In this document: positions 16,217 through 25,867 of the stretch, in pieces
Layout of the letters: each line of letters starts with the position of its first letter
How positions within the stretch are numbered: position 1 is the first letter of the stretch
Assembly: GCF_003285005.1 (NCBI RefSeq)
Contig: NZ_QMFA01000007.1
Location: 134,059-198,058 of the forward strand
DNA: 64,000 bases
Direction of reading: 5' to 3'
Origin: Paenibacillus sp. YN15
GTDB lineage: Bacteria > Bacillota > Bacilli > Paenibacillales > NBRC-103111
Notes under the pieces: generated by a model
Databases searched by the model: none
Told to the model about the DNA's origin: nothing
The model's input: the letters and a program-made list of their open reading frames with translations, nothing else
Position numbers and translations under genes: made by a program

Positions 16217-19200
16217 TTAGTCCTTGATAAATCCTGTTACAGACTTACCAGAAGCAGTTGTTGCAGTTACTTCGAAGGCTACCACATCGGCACCAACATA
16301 TGTCAGATTACCGTATTGGTCTACTACTACCTTAGTATCAGTACCGCCTGTGGTTGTTTCAGTTACCTTGACAGAGAATACAACACCAAACAGGTAGTTA
16401 TACTTTTGAAGAGTAGAGCCAGCGTAAGTCTTGCCATAGTTGTCAGTTACCTTAAAGCCAAACACTACAAACACATTTTGGCCAACTTGACCGTATGTCG
16501 TTTTAGATGCAGTTGTCCGAGTATCATTTACGATTGCGGTAGAAGTCAATGCATCATTCTTAACATTTACAGTTGCTGTCTTGTAGGAAATGTTTCCATC
16601 AGCAGTTACGAAGGATACATTCAGGGTAGCAGAACCTGCTGCATTACCGATTACATATGCCTTCTCTTGGCTGTTAGTGTCGCCAGTGCCAGTGTAAGTG
16701 CTGGTACCAGTAGCCAGACCTGTAATTGCAACTGCAGGGTCAGAAGCAGTCAAAGACTTGATCTTCTTCGGAACAGCTACAGTGTTGCCTGCGCTATCCT
16801 TAGCAGCAACGGTTACTTCACGAGCAAGAGCACTCACTGTAGGATTAATTTGATCTGTGTAGGAAAGGGTTAAGCCATTGTCATAGGTGAAACTGTGAAT
16901 AGCCTTGCTGCTAACATAAGTGCTGTCTGTTACGTTAGAAACAGCCGCATACAGATCACTTACTGCATTTACAGAGTACGTCAGATCCTTAGTAGAATCA
17001 AATGCTTCAATCTTTCTGGTGATCTTGCTGGAAATTTCAGTAGTAGCTGCGCTAGCAGTACCTACATCTGTAATCTTCTCAATTACTGCAGATACAGTTG
17101 CATAACCGCCAGCTGCAACAGAAGTACCAGTGTAGAATTTATGTTCCTTGCTAGTAAAGTAGCTGCCAACATCAGAACCGGAATAGCTAACAGTTGCAGG
17201 GAACGCGCCTTTTGTAGAAACCGGAGTATCAGTAGAGCTCCAAACCTTAACGCCACCATAGGTAGTTGTTGTTACAGTTACTTGGTACTTAGTAATACCA
17301 GTACCAGTTGCGTCACCAACGTTAACCTTGGATGCAGCATTGATGTTAGCGAAGGTCTTCAGTTCCTTACCATATTGGTCATATACAACATACTTGAATG
17401 CACTTTCTGCTTCAGCAACGATCTTCTTAGCAGGTTCAGTTGCAAGTTTGATGGAGTCAGGGTAACGAGCATCCTTAACAGTATAAGTTTTGTTCACCAT
17501 ACCACCAGTAGTGTTAGGAGAAACAATGTAGCCAGTCAAGGAAATGATGGTTTGAGGAGTATTGGAAATGCCAGCCAGCCTGATTTTACCCTTGTTTTCG
17601 CCGGACTTCACGATTTCAACACTATCAACATTGGAAGCACTCAGGGTGATTCTGCTCTTAGTGTTTTCGTCAGATGTCAGATCCTCAACGCTCAATTGGT
17701 TGCCATCAGCGTCATAACCAACCAACGAGATGAATGCTTCGTCATCGCCAGCAGCAATGTCGCTAGTCAGATCGCCAATTTCAATCTTAGTAGCAAGCTT
17801 AGCAGAGTTAACCTTAATCTTTGTGGATGCAGTTCCTGCTTCGTTGTAAACAGTAACTGTATACTCACCAGACCTGTCAACGTTACCGCTCAGGTTCACC
17901 TTAACATCAGCAACTTCGTCGTTGTTGCTATCGGAAGCTACGGCAACAATATTGGATTCATAAGGAGAAACATATACTTGAGCAGTTCCGCCTTGGTCCG
18001 AAGTAGTGTCGCGGGATGCAAGGTAAGGCATGATGTTACCATATTGATCATAGTTCAGTACGTCGAAAGTTGCAGTTTCTCCAGATTGCTTAATGGAGTC
18101 GCCACCGTTGGAGTACTTAACAGCACCCAGTTCTGTCTTAGAAATAAATGCGGCAGTACCCTTAGTGAAGTTTTTGGAAGCGGTAATGCGAGTATCATTG
18201 TGATAAACAATGACAGGAATTACACCAATACCAGTTTGGATAGTGCTTGTGTTGGACTTAGTGTCAAGATACAACAGCAAGTCGCCAGCATCATTTCTGG
18301 TCAGCTTCTTGTTGATGTCATATCCAGCTACTTTAGCTACAACAGTGTATGCACCAGCGGAGAAGGAAGCATTCTCACCATACTGGTTAGCAGCCTTCAG
18401 CTTGACAATAACTGTAGTTGCTTCAGCTAGAGTGTCGCTGGTAGTTACGAAATCAAGCTTAGTCAGCTTTTCGTTCTCAGCAGTGAAAGTTCCGGTTGCA
18501 GTGCCGATAGTGTCAGCAGCCAAACCGCTCAAAGTTACAGTGTAAGTACCTTCAGATACTTTCACGTCAGTCAGAGTCAGTACAGCGGAGGTCTTGTCGT
18601 CAGAGAACTTAGCAGTTGTAGCTACAGCGATGGAGCCCTTAGTCAGAGCCAGCTTAGCAGCAGCAGTGTCAACAGCTTTGTTGAACTTCACTTCTACAGT
18701 CTTCACGCCAGTAGCCTTAGCTTCGGTTACGGAAACCTTGCCAGGGATTACAACCTTCGGCAGAGCTGCGAAAGTCAGTTCTACGAATACGCCGCGAGTT
18801 GCGTTCACAGTGTAGTCAGCTTGAGTCAGGCCCAGTTCCTTAACGGCAACTGCAACATAACCCTTAGCCCAGTCATCAACCTTACCAGTTACTTCGTCGG
18901 TGGATTGAGCCAGACCAGTCAGACGAACCAGAACAGTAGCCAGTTGTTGGTAGGATACTTTGCCTTCCGGATCGAATTTGCCTTCAGCTACGCCGTCAAA
19001 AGCCTTAGCTTCAGTAGCGGCACCGATGAAACCAGCAGCCCAGTGGTCAGCCGGTACATCAGTGTAAGTATTGGCAGCCTTGTTTTCTTCTACTTTCAGA
19101 AGCTTAGCTACGATTTTAGCCAGTTGAGCGCGAGTCATGTCGCCTTCCAGGTTGGCGCCAGTTTCGTCGCCTTCGAAGATGCCCAGAGCCTTCAGGGCGT

Positions 19201-19321
19201 CGTACTTCTCTTCGGTTGTCTTAGGAGTATCAGTGGTTGTTGCTTCAGCTGCGAAGGCTACGGATGCGAACATCGAGAACACCATAGCAATCGCAAGGAT
19301 CAGAGACAAACTTTTTTTCAT
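16217..19321 (-). CDS. Probable S-layer protein with N-terminal SLH domains
   Basis: 1034 residues from ATG 19321. A signal peptide (MKKSLSLILAIAMVFSMFASVAFA) is followed by SLH-type modules to about residue 190 (KYDALKALGIFEGD...MTRAQLAKIV; YTDVPADHWAAGFI...FDPEGKVSYQQLATVLVRL). Beyond that are many Thr/Val/Gly-rich beta domains, some Big-like. The architecture is that of a self-assembling S-layer subunit that binds pyruvylated wall polymer through SLH. The gene has a long leader and a strong terminator, consistent with a highly expressed single-gene unit. An in-frame upstream ATG at 19396 with its own Shine-Dalgarno sequence would add 25 residues. csaB, needed for SLH anchoring, lies 6.5 kb away. 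Confidence 0.9.
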   Translation of the reverse strand: MKKSLSLILAIAMVFSMFASVAFAAEATTTDTPKTTEEKYDALKALGIFEGDETGANLEGDMTRAQLAKIVAKLLKVEENKAANTYTDVPADHWAAGFIGAATEAKAFDGVAEGKFDPEGKVSYQQLATVLVRLTGLAQSTDEVTGKVDDWAKGYVAVAVKELGLTQADYTVNATRGVFVELTFAALPKVVIPGKVSVTEAKATGVKTVEVKFNKAVDTAAAKLALTKGSIAVATTAKFSDDKTSAVLTLTDVKVSEGTYTVTLSGLAADTIGTATGTFTAENEKLTKLDFVTTSDTLAEATTVIVKLKAANQYGENASFSAGAYTVVAKVAGYDINKKLTRNDAGDLLLYLDTKSNTSTIQTGIGVIPVIVYHNDTRITASKNFTKGTAAFISKTELGAVKYSNGGDSIKQSGETATFDVLNYDQYGNIMPYLASRDTTSDQGGTAQVYVSPYESNIVAVASDSNNDEVADVKVNLSGNVDRSGEYTVTVYNEAGTASTKIKVNSAKLATKIEIGDLTSDIAAGDDEAFISLVGYDADGNQLSVEDLTSDENTKSRITLSASNVDSVEIVKSGENKGKIRLAGISNTPQTIISLTGYIVSPNTTGGMVNKTYTVKDARYPDSIKLATEPAKKIVAEAESAFKYVVYDQYGKELKTFANINAASKVNVGDATGTGITKYQVTVTTTTYGGVKVWSSTDTPVSTKGAFPATVSYSGSDVGSYFTSKEHKFYTGTSVAAGGYATVSAVIEKITDVGTASAATTEISSKITRKIEAFDSTKDLTYSVNAVSDLYAAVSNVTDSTYVSSKAIHSFTYDNGLTLSYTDQINPTVSALAREVTVAAKDSAGNTVAVPKKIKSLTASDPAVAITGLATGTSTYTGTGDTNSQEKAYVIGNAAGSATLNVSFVTADGNISYKTATVNVKNDALTSTAIVNDTRTTASKTTYGQVGQNVFVVFGFKVTDNYGKTYAGSTLQKYNYLFGVVFSVKVTETTTGGTDTKVVVDQYGNLTYVGADVVAFEVTATTASGKSVTGFIKD

Positions 19322-19517
19322 AACCTTTTTTTCTCCTCCTTGATATTTCGGTTGTTGAGAGTTTTGTTTGCTAAAAAGAAAGCTCGATTCCCTCATGCGT
19401 TGTTTCACCCCCTTCCCAGAGTTGAGCGCATTTAACAAATGTAAAGTCTGCAGCAGATTGTGCCACAGAAACTAGTAAACTATGAGGAAAAGATTAGACT
19501 TCAAATGCCACTTTAAC

Positions 19518-19546
19518 ATTATACAATGGCAGGCGGTTATCGTAAA
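19518..19546 (-). promoter_or_regulatory. Sigma-A-type promoter of the S-layer gene
   Basis: Minus strand TTTACG (19541-19546), 17 bases, TATAAT (19518-19523). This predicts transcription start near 19511, about 190 nt before the ATG, typical of the long leaders of S-layer genes. Confidence 0.65.
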
Positions 19547-19837
19547 GTCATTTGTGAAAATTAACCAAAGCTCAGGAATTCAACCCTTAACAACTGATTA
19601 TCATCATTTTCACAGTATTAAACGCTGGGGTTTTAAAAAAGTTGCGGGGCGAAACAAAAAACTTTTAAATTATTCAACCGAACCGGATGTATCATTTCGT
19701 ATATCAACCGTTATATCATCCGGCTACGAAACCAAGTATATCGTGAATATACATCGGCGTCATTACGAACAATTTTCCAGATTCCATTCCAGCAGAAGTA
19801 AAATAACAAAGCACCATTTTATCTATAAGACAGCAAT

Positions 19838-19861
19838 GCGCCAAGTCCTAAGACTTGGCGC
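19838..19861 (-). terminator. Hairpin after the giant SLH gene (no T tract)
   Basis: A perfect 10-bp stem (GCGCCAAGTC with GACTTGGCGC, loop TTAG on the minus strand) begins 20 bases past the stop codon. It lacks a clear run of T, so it may be an mRNA-stabilising 3' hairpin or a factor-assisted terminator. Confidence 0.55.
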
Positions 19862-19880
19862 CGCTGCATGCTCCTGAGCA

Positions 19881-22800
19881 TTATTTAGGAAGCTTCTTCT
19901 GGTTCTTCATAACCCGAATGAGAATTAATCCGGCATCTGCTCGGCTTAAGTTTTGTCCGGGCTCAAACCGAACCGTTTCTTTGGTTTGTCCTTCAGTAAG
20001 CACATTAGGAATGCCCTCAATAAGGCCCGCTTTGGTGATTGCCAGAACAGATGGCCCAGCGTAAGTCGACACGTTTGCACCGTCTGTAAAAGCCTTTACA
20101 AGTGCTGCAGCCGCCTTGCTCAGATCTGACTCAAGCTTCAGTTCCGCGGCGCGGGCAATCATAATTGAAGCGTCTTCCCGAAGAATGGACTTGTTCGGAT
20201 CAAAGCGGTTCATGGAAGTGCCTCTGATGATACCAGCTCTTGCCGCCGTTTCAATGTACTTATACTCGGCCAGAGTTGTTTTATAACTAATGGGTACATC
20301 ATCAAACGTAGGATATTCGTCATAATTAAGCGGAATTTCAAACACCTTGACCAGAGCCTCGGCAAATTCAGCGCGGGTAATAGACTCCGTAGTGGAGAAC
20401 GTGTAGTCGGACTTTCCGTTCATAACTCCTTTGGAGAACAAAATATCCAGTCCATCGCGAGCGTAGCTGTGAGTGGTTACATCATCATAGCTTCGGTCCA
20501 TATACATTACCTGGTAATAACCAAACTTTTCAAAGGGAACAGTAATCGTGTTTTTACTCATATCCACCACGCCGCCAATATTGGTCCATCCAATACTTTG
20601 GGTCCCTGTAGGGGATTTTTCTACTGTAAACCGGAATACGGTAATATACCGCCAGGCCTCATATTTCACATTGGGATCAAATTTAAGGGTGAGCTCTCCC
20701 AAATTTGTAGGTATCACCTGCTGACCGTACACCCGGCTCTGGGTAAACAATGTGGTACTGCTATCGTAAGGGTCCAAACCATTACCGGTCAAAGCGTTCT
20801 GGCGGTGCGCATCAATATCGTCCTGATCAGAAGTGACAGGTGAATTGGGAATTACGCCTCCGTCTATCCAGAACAATTGGCTGGCTGCGCTAAACCGATT
20901 AACAGCGGATGTATTGGCCAATCTGGATTTGGCCAAAGATTCAAATCCTGTTGAGGCTGTCAAGTCAACCTTGCCGGTGCTACTGTTTGCGATGCCGAAT
21001 AGCACTCTACGGGTTGCTGTAAGATAGCTCTCACTGCTGTTATTAACATCAGGCTCTGTCCGTTTAAGTACCGTTCCTTTGGGGAATGTTAAAGAAACAC
21101 TGGAATTAAAGGCACTCATTTTGGTGGACATGGTGACAAGACTCGCTGCTCCAGGCTGATTGGTATTAGCATTATACACAATAAAGCTGCCTGAAACTGT
21201 CTCTGTCGAACGGACAACCGAAAATTTAATGGTATTGGAGCCCGCCTTCAAATCCTTGACAGTGTACTTGTACAAATAAAGCCCGCCGTTTTCGTTTGGA
21301 TCCAGTAATGTGGCTGTCTCTTTACCTACAAGCACACTGTCCGCATTGTCCGCTTCGATAATAACTTCTACAAAGTTGCTATTGATATTGGCCTGAGAAA
21401 CACCCTTGGGGTTTGTAAACAAGGCAGGCTTCTTGATATTGTAAGGCGTCGGTTCCCGTACTATAGTAATGGAGGTAGTGGCGGTAAGATTAAAATCATT
21501 GCTGGCCACAAATTCAAAACGAACATCCGAGTTGTAAGTAGGCAAAACGATCTCTGAGCTCGCAATAGTACCCGAACCGGAACTAAAACCAACTTCAGCG
21601 GCACTTAGGACTGTTGCTTGGTCCATCCCGTTAGCATCCTTGTAATATTTGGTGACCTTTAGGCTGGTGGCATTATACACCGTTCCCGAAAAAGCCACTT
21701 TACTTGCCTTTGTGGCATATTTATCACTGGTTTGAGCCAGAACAAAAGTGCTGCCTGCCCCGACAGGCAAAAGGTTTTCAAAATAAGGAGTTTTTTTGGT
21801 AAATGCATAAATTTCATATATTTGTGTACGAATTAAACTCCCATTGTAATAAATCTCAAACTTTATGGAATTCTTCCCTTCAATTAGCTTTTCAGTCGCA
21901 GGGATAGGAAGCGTAAAACTGCCTGAGGTCAATGTAAAGGAACCACTTAATGAATCCGCAATTTTAACCCCATTGACATAAGCTTTCAGTGAATTTCCGT
22001 TGCCCGATTCGTCATAATTTTGAACAGTCCCCAGTAATCCCTGACTTTGGAAAGCACTAATAGCTGCATCACCATCTAGAATTCTACCGCTATATACATT
22101 TTGGGGAATAATGTACGGGGTGCTGGTAACTTGAATCGTGTATACTTTTCTTCCAGCTGAATATGGCCCAGAACTGTCATAAGGTTGAAAATTAAAGGTG
22201 TGCGTGCCTTCACTCAGGTTGCTTATGGTAAACTCAGCCTTATCCGAAGAGACGGTTTTAGTCGACTGCAACACATCGTCAATGTAAAAATGAACTCCAC
22301 TAGCATTGCTGGTTGTAACGATTAGCTCCTCAGGCAAGGTGCTGATATCATTGGTTACATCCTCAGACAAAATGGTACCATTGCTGCGGGCAACGGAAAC
22401 TACCAGCGGATTGTTGGAATTCTCGTATGCAAAATTGAAGCTTGAGCTGCTGGGTACTGTAACACTTCCGAAAACAAAGGCCAGGGAATTTTTGCTTTCC
22501 GCATTGGTAATACCCTCAATGTTGAAACTTAGGTCGTAAATGTTGTATTCAGAGTTTAAGTTGGAATCCAAAGTCAAGACAGGTGAACTAATGTTGCTGC
22601 TTGTGGAGGAAGAATCAAGCGTCAATGTTTGTAGATCATACTTTAGGAGCAGTAAATTATTCAACGTTAGGCTTATATTATTATACTCTAATCCATTAGA
22701 GTTTTTATTGACCTTAAGCTTAGTGCTAAGGGTCAATTGATCAGTAGTAGCTGTAAGCTGTCTGGCCATCAAATAATCTGTTCCCGACGATCCACCTAAC

Positions 22801-23621
22801 GGATAAAGCATCGTTTGAAATGGAAACGGCTTGCCGTTGTTATAGATAATATTTTTCTCCAGTTTGTATGTATTGGAGGAATTTCTTGCTTCAAACCGGA
22901 TATAATTGTCTCCGCCGCGGAGAGCAAGAACACCAGGAGAATCGGCATATTTTTGGTCCACCGATTCATCCCCGATAAGATAAAAGAGGCCATCATTGTC
23001 AGGGTATGAATTTTTTTCGTAGCTGTCCATACCCATGTTGTAAGCACCCACGATGCTGGCGTTGGTGGCTTTACCAGATATAATTACTGCTGTATTGCTG
23101 GAATTATAGGTGGATGGATAAAAACCATTGTCTTTTACCTGCTCCTCACCAATTTTCAGGTTGGTGATGGTTGTTGTGGGTGTATAGTACACCCAGCCGA
23201 TTTCTGAATCTACGGTAGTCGATCCGCTGCCGTATTTCAGAACGACCTTGTTAAGACCTTCAGTAAGATCCACCGATTGGAAGGTAATTTCATTACTTCC
23301 CGTTTGAACGGCCTTATCGCTCTTTTCAGCAGTTACCACTCCGCTGGTCGCATTGGTCACTTCATAGTAAACATTAGTCAGATCGGAATCGGTAATATTG
23401 AAATAGTTGGCTTTGACTTGAATTGGGTTGCTGGTGACCCGTCCTACTTTAGTGTCGTCATCAGGTTTGAGGTTTGTCGGGTCATCATAATCCGTACCGG
23501 TATACAAACTGGAAATGGACAAGCTTGCGCCCGCCGCCTGAACCGGCACAGCCGGAATAAAAGCCGCCAGTAACACAACAGCAACCAGCAGACTTATCCA
23601 TTTTTTGCACAGTTGGTTCAA
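19881..23621 (-). CDS. Giant secreted protein with C-terminal SLH domains (TTG start)
   Basis: 1246 residues. The signal peptide has a hydrophobic WISLLVAVVLLAAFIPAVPVQA core. About 1000 residues of Ser/Thr/Asn-rich beta domains follow, several with the exported Ig-like form. The last 220 residues hold three SLH modules (TFSTTESITRAEFAEALVKVF; FDPNKSILREDASIMIARA; FEPGQNLSRADAGLILIRVM). It should be exported and held on the wall by SLH binding; a surface or adhesin-like role is inference. The start is taken as TTG 23621 because AAAGGAGG lies 8 bases upstream; the ATG at 23645 lies before that site. The gene is separated from the S-layer gene by about 560 bases. Confidence 0.85.
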   Translation of the reverse strand: MNQLCKKWISLLVAVVLLAAFIPAVPVQAAGASLSISSLYTGTDYDDPTNLKPDDDTKVGRVTSNPIQVKANYFNITDSDLTNVYYEVTNATSGVVTAEKSDKAVQTGSNEITFQSVDLTEGLNKVVLKYGSGSTTVDSEIGWVYYTPTTTITNLKIGEEQVKDNGFYPSTYNSSNTAVIISGKATNASIVGAYNMGMDSYEKNSYPDNDGLFYLIGDESVDQKYADSPGVLALRGGDNYIRFEARNSSNTYKLEKNIIYNNGKPFPFQTMLYPLGGSSGTDYLMARQLTATTDQLTLSTKLKVNKNSNGLEYNNISLTLNNLLLLKYDLQTLTLDSSSTSSNISSPVLTLDSNLNSEYNIYDLSFNIEGITNAESKNSLAFVFGSVTVPSSSSFNFAYENSNNPLVVSVARSNGTILSEDVTNDISTLPEELIVTTSNASGVHFYIDDVLQSTKTVSSDKAEFTISNLSEGTHTFNFQPYDSSGPYSAGRKVYTIQVTSTPYIIPQNVYSGRILDGDAAISAFQSQGLLGTVQNYDESGNGNSLKAYVNGVKIADSLSGSFTLTSGSFTLPIPATEKLIEGKNSIKFEIYYNGSLIRTQIYEIYAFTKKTPYFENLLPVGAGSTFVLAQTSDKYATKASKVAFSGTVYNATSLKVTKYYKDANGMDQATVLSAAEVGFSSGSGTIASSEIVLPTYNSDVRFEFVASNDFNLTATTSITIVREPTPYNIKKPALFTNPKGVSQANINSNFVEVIIEADNADSVLVGKETATLLDPNENGGLYLYKYTVKDLKAGSNTIKFSVVRSTETVSGSFIVYNANTNQPGAASLVTMSTKMSAFNSSVSLTFPKGTVLKRTEPDVNNSSESYLTATRRVLFGIANSSTGKVDLTASTGFESLAKSRLANTSAVNRFSAASQLFWIDGGVIPNSPVTSDQDDIDAHRQNALTGNGLDPYDSSTTLFTQSRVYGQQVIPTNLGELTLKFDPNVKYEAWRYITVFRFTVEKSPTGTQSIGWTNIGGVVDMSKNTITVPFEKFGYYQVMYMDRSYDDVTTHSYARDGLDILFSKGVMNGKSDYTFSTTESITRAEFAEALVKVFEIPLNYDEYPTFDDVPISYKTTLAEYKYIETAARAGIIRGTSMNRFDPNKSILREDASIMIARAAELKLESDLSKAAAALVKAFTDGANVSTYAGPSVLAITKAGLIEGIPNVLTEGQTKETVRFEPGQNLSRADAGLILIRVMKNQKKLPK

Positions 23622-23743
23622 TGTCTTCTCCTCCTTTATAAGCATTACGTATCTTTAGGCTCCTTCCAACCAAAATAAGTTCGTACTCTTTTTATCGGTT
23701 TGCAAATTCCGTTTTTTTAGAATTAATGTCGAATTTAACAGCC

Positions 23744-23782
23744 AAAAAGGACTCTGCTTCCTCAAGGAAGACAGAGCCCTTT
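23744..23782 (-). terminator. Intrinsic terminator after tagO
   Basis: Minus strand AAAGGGCTCTGTCTTCC and GGAAGCAGAGTCCTTTTT form a long stem with loop TTGA and a T tract, starting 17 bases past the tagO stop. Confidence 0.88.
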
Positions 23783-23799
23783 AATTGCCATTCCTTCTC

Positions 23800-24900
23800 C
23801 TACTTCGACGCCCTCGAACGCGAGGGGCTGTCGGAGAGCCAGCGCTGGAGGAGCTGCAGCACGGGCTTTCTGCTTTTGCTGATGATGCCTACTGCTTCCG
23901 CGCCGATCTCCATGATCAGGAGGACAATGACCACCAGGGTAATGGTGCCCCATTGTTTGGTTTGGGAGAGCAGCATGGCGCAGGAGCCGAAGATGGCGGC
24001 AACGCCGTAGATGATCAGCACTGCCTTGCGAGTGCTGAAGCCCATTTCCACCAGACAATGATGAAGGTGGCCCTTATCGGCTACGGAAATCGGCTTATTA
24101 TTCAGCTTGCGGCGGATAATAGCCAGGAATGTATCCGACAGCGGCACGCCCAGAACGAGAATCGGCACCAGGAAGGATATGGCCACAGCCGATTTAAAAC
24201 CGAGAATAGACAGGGTCGCCAAACTGAAGCCCAGGAACAGGGCTCCGGTATCCCCCATGAAGATGCTGGCGGGATGGAAGTTAAAGAACAGGAAGCCGAT
24301 AATGCTGCCCAGCAGAATAGCGCTCAAAAGGGCAACAGGTGTATTGCCGGTCATAAAGGCCAGCACCATAATGGTCAAGGTGGCAATAGCCGACACGCCG
24401 GCGGCCAAACCATCCAAACCGTCAATCAAGTTGACTGCATTGGTCACTCCCACAATCCACAGCACTGTGATTGCTATGCCAATCCAGGGGTATACATTAA
24501 TGGCATCGCCGAAGGGCAGCTGGATATAATCCACATACAAGCCATTGGCCGGGATCATGCTGGCAGCCACAATCTGGCCCAGCAGCTTCAGCTTGGGAGA
24601 GATATTCTTGCGGTCATCAATAACGCCTACCAAAACAATGATGCCGCCACCCGCCAGCATACCGATCATAACATCCAGATCATATTCGCCGATGGACAAC
24701 GCCACAATCAGATACGTAACAGCAAATGCAATAAAAATAGCGAGCCCGCCCATTTGGGGCATCGGCTTGGTATGTACAGTCCGGTGATTCGGGATCGCCA
24801 CAGCGCCGATTTTGAATGCAAGCTTCTTAATATATGGCATAATCAGGACAGCAACCGCACAAGCAGCGAAGAATCCTATACAATAGACCCACCAGTTCAT
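23800..24900 (-). CDS. tagO: Undecaprenyl-phosphate GlcNAc-1-phosphate transferase (TagO/WecA type)
   Basis: A 366-residue polytopic membrane enzyme of the MraY/WecA family with about 10-11 hydrophobic segments. It has the family Asp motif (NLIDGLDGLAAG) and GDTGALFLGF. It loads a sugar-1-phosphate onto undecaprenyl phosphate, the first step in making secondary wall polymers. The next gene encodes a TagA/WecG enzyme, which would add the second sugar. A promoter and terminator flank it, so it can be transcribed alone. AAGGGGAT precedes the ATG. Confidence 0.93.
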   Translation of the reverse strand: MNWWVYCIGFFAACAVAVLIMPYIKKLAFKIGAVAIPNHRTVHTKPMPQMGGLAIFIAFAVTYLIVALSIGEYDLDVMIGMLAGGGIIVLVGVIDDRKNISPKLKLLGQIVAASMIPANGLYVDYIQLPFGDAINVYPWIGIAITVLWIVGVTNAVNLIDGLDGLAAGVSAIATLTIMVLAFMTGNTPVALLSAILLGSIIGFLFFNFHPASIFMGDTGALFLGFSLATLSILGFKSAVAISFLVPILVLGVPLSDTFLAIIRRKLNNKPISVADKGHLHHCLVEMGFSTRKAVLIIYGVAAIFGSCAMLLSQTKQWGTITLVVIVLLIMEIGAEAVGIISKSRKPVLQLLQRWLSDSPSRSRASK

Positions 24901-24946
24901 GGTTTACCATTCATCCCCTTAAAAGTCCATAAGTCCAACGCCACTC

Positions 24947-24976
24947 ATTATACGATGAACCAAGCAGAAACACCAA
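24947..24976 (-). promoter_or_regulatory. Candidate sigma-A promoter of tagO
   Basis: Minus strand TTGGTG (24971-24976), 18 bases, TATAAT (24947-24952), about 47 bases before the tagO ATG. Confidence 0.6.
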
Positions 24977-25025
24977 TCTAATTTTTAGGCAAAAGCTTCC
25001 GTATCCATTGGTTTTGGAGGAATGT

Positions 25026-25769
25026 TCAAGCTTTTTGCACATTTTCTTTTTCGCGGATCACTCTCAGGGCGAATTTCGGCAGCACAAGCATCCGCTTGTA
25101 CCGGTACGGCTCCTGAATCAGCCGGTACAGCCATTCCAGCCGCAGCTGGCGGAACAGCTTGGGCGCCCGCTTCAGCTTGCCCGCCAGAATATCGAAGCTT
25201 CCCCCAACCCCCATCATAATGGGTACGCCAAGCGCTTCTTTATGCTGGCCGATCCACGGGTCTTGCGTGGCAGCGGACCTGCCGACGAACAGCAGATCCG
25301 GCGAAACCCGGCGGATTTCCGCAATGACCTCGGCATCCGCCTCCGGCCCGAAATAGCCATCTCGGTAGCCTGCCAGAATCAGCCGCGGATGCTTCTTGCG
25401 GACATTGTCCACTGCCGCGGCAATGACTTCCGGCGAAGCCCCTACAAAATACACCCGCCAGCCCTGCTCCTCGGCTATGCTGAACAGCTCCTGCATCATT
25501 TCAATGCCGGGAACCCGCTCTGCAACAGGATTACCCACATACCCGGCGGCCCAAACCACCCCGGCTCCGTCCGGGACCACAATCTCCGCAGCCTTCATCA
25601 TCTGCATATAGGAGGGGTCCTCCATAGCCGTCATCACCATAATCGGGTTGGCCGTAATCACCTGATGGGGCTTCCGGCTTTCCACTGCGGCGGTCAGCTG
25701 CGCCAGGGTATCGCGGAAGCCGAGCTTGGAGATGGGCACCCCAAAAATATTCACCTTGGGCACATTCAT
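25026..25769 (-). CDS. tagA: WecG/TagA/CpsF-family glycosyltransferase
   Basis: A 247-residue cytoplasmic, membrane-associated enzyme. It carries the family motifs TANPIMVMTAMEDPSY, PDGAGVVWA and VGASPEVIAAA, and the C-terminal RRAPKLFRQLRLEWLYRL-like helix that binds the membrane. It probably adds N-acetylmannosamine to the TagO product, as in linkage-unit synthesis; mnaA near the window end makes UDP-ManNAc. ATG 25769 is chosen because AGGAGG lies 9 bases upstream, against 3 bases for ATG 25775. A hairpin repeat fills the gap to csaB. Confidence 0.9.
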   Translation of the reverse strand: MNVPKVNIFGVPISKLGFRDTLAQLTAAVESRKPHQVITANPIMVMTAMEDPSYMQMMKAAEIVVPDGAGVVWAAGYVGNPVAERVPGIEMMQELFSIAEEQGWRVYFVGASPEVIAAAVDNVRKKHPRLILAGYRDGYFGPEADAEVIAEIRRVSPDLLFVGRSAATQDPWIGQHKEALGVPIMMGVGGSFDILAGKLKRAPKLFRQLRLEWLYRLIQEPYRYKRMLVLPKFALRVIREKENVQKA

Positions 25770-25787
25770 TTCCATCTTCCTCCTAAA

Positions 25788-25866
25788 AGTTTTGCGTCAG
25801 CAAAACTCGCATCGTAAGCATACACCGAGCTTTCCGTAAGGAAAGCCGACTTCGTAAGCATATGCT
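25788..25866 (-). repeat. Leader hairpin repeat, two modules, between csaB and tagA
   Basis: Plus strand: hairpin AGTTTTGC/GCAAAACT (loop GTCA), linker with ATCGTAAGCATAC, hairpin GCTTTCC/GGAAAGC (loop GTAA), linker with ACTTCGTAAGCATATGCT. It fills the space between the csaB stop codon and the tagA Shine-Dalgarno sequence almost exactly. Related copies: 44631-44672 and 49130-49295. Confidence 0.85.
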
Positions 25867-25867
25867 G

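Larger units (their letters stand above)
19322..19880 (-). promoter_or_regulatory. Long 5' region of the S-layer gene
   Basis: About 560 bases without a separate gene. It holds the sigma-A-type promoter at 19518-19546, a leader of about 190 nt, two translation start signals (GGGGGTGA before ATG 19396 and GGAGG before ATG 19321) and an inverted repeat CCGGATG/CATCCGG (19683-19689 and 19717-19723) upstream of the promoter. Near the SLH-gene stop codon is a strong hairpin at 19838-19861. The stretch 19550-19830 is AT-rich and shows no other gene. Confidence 0.7.
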
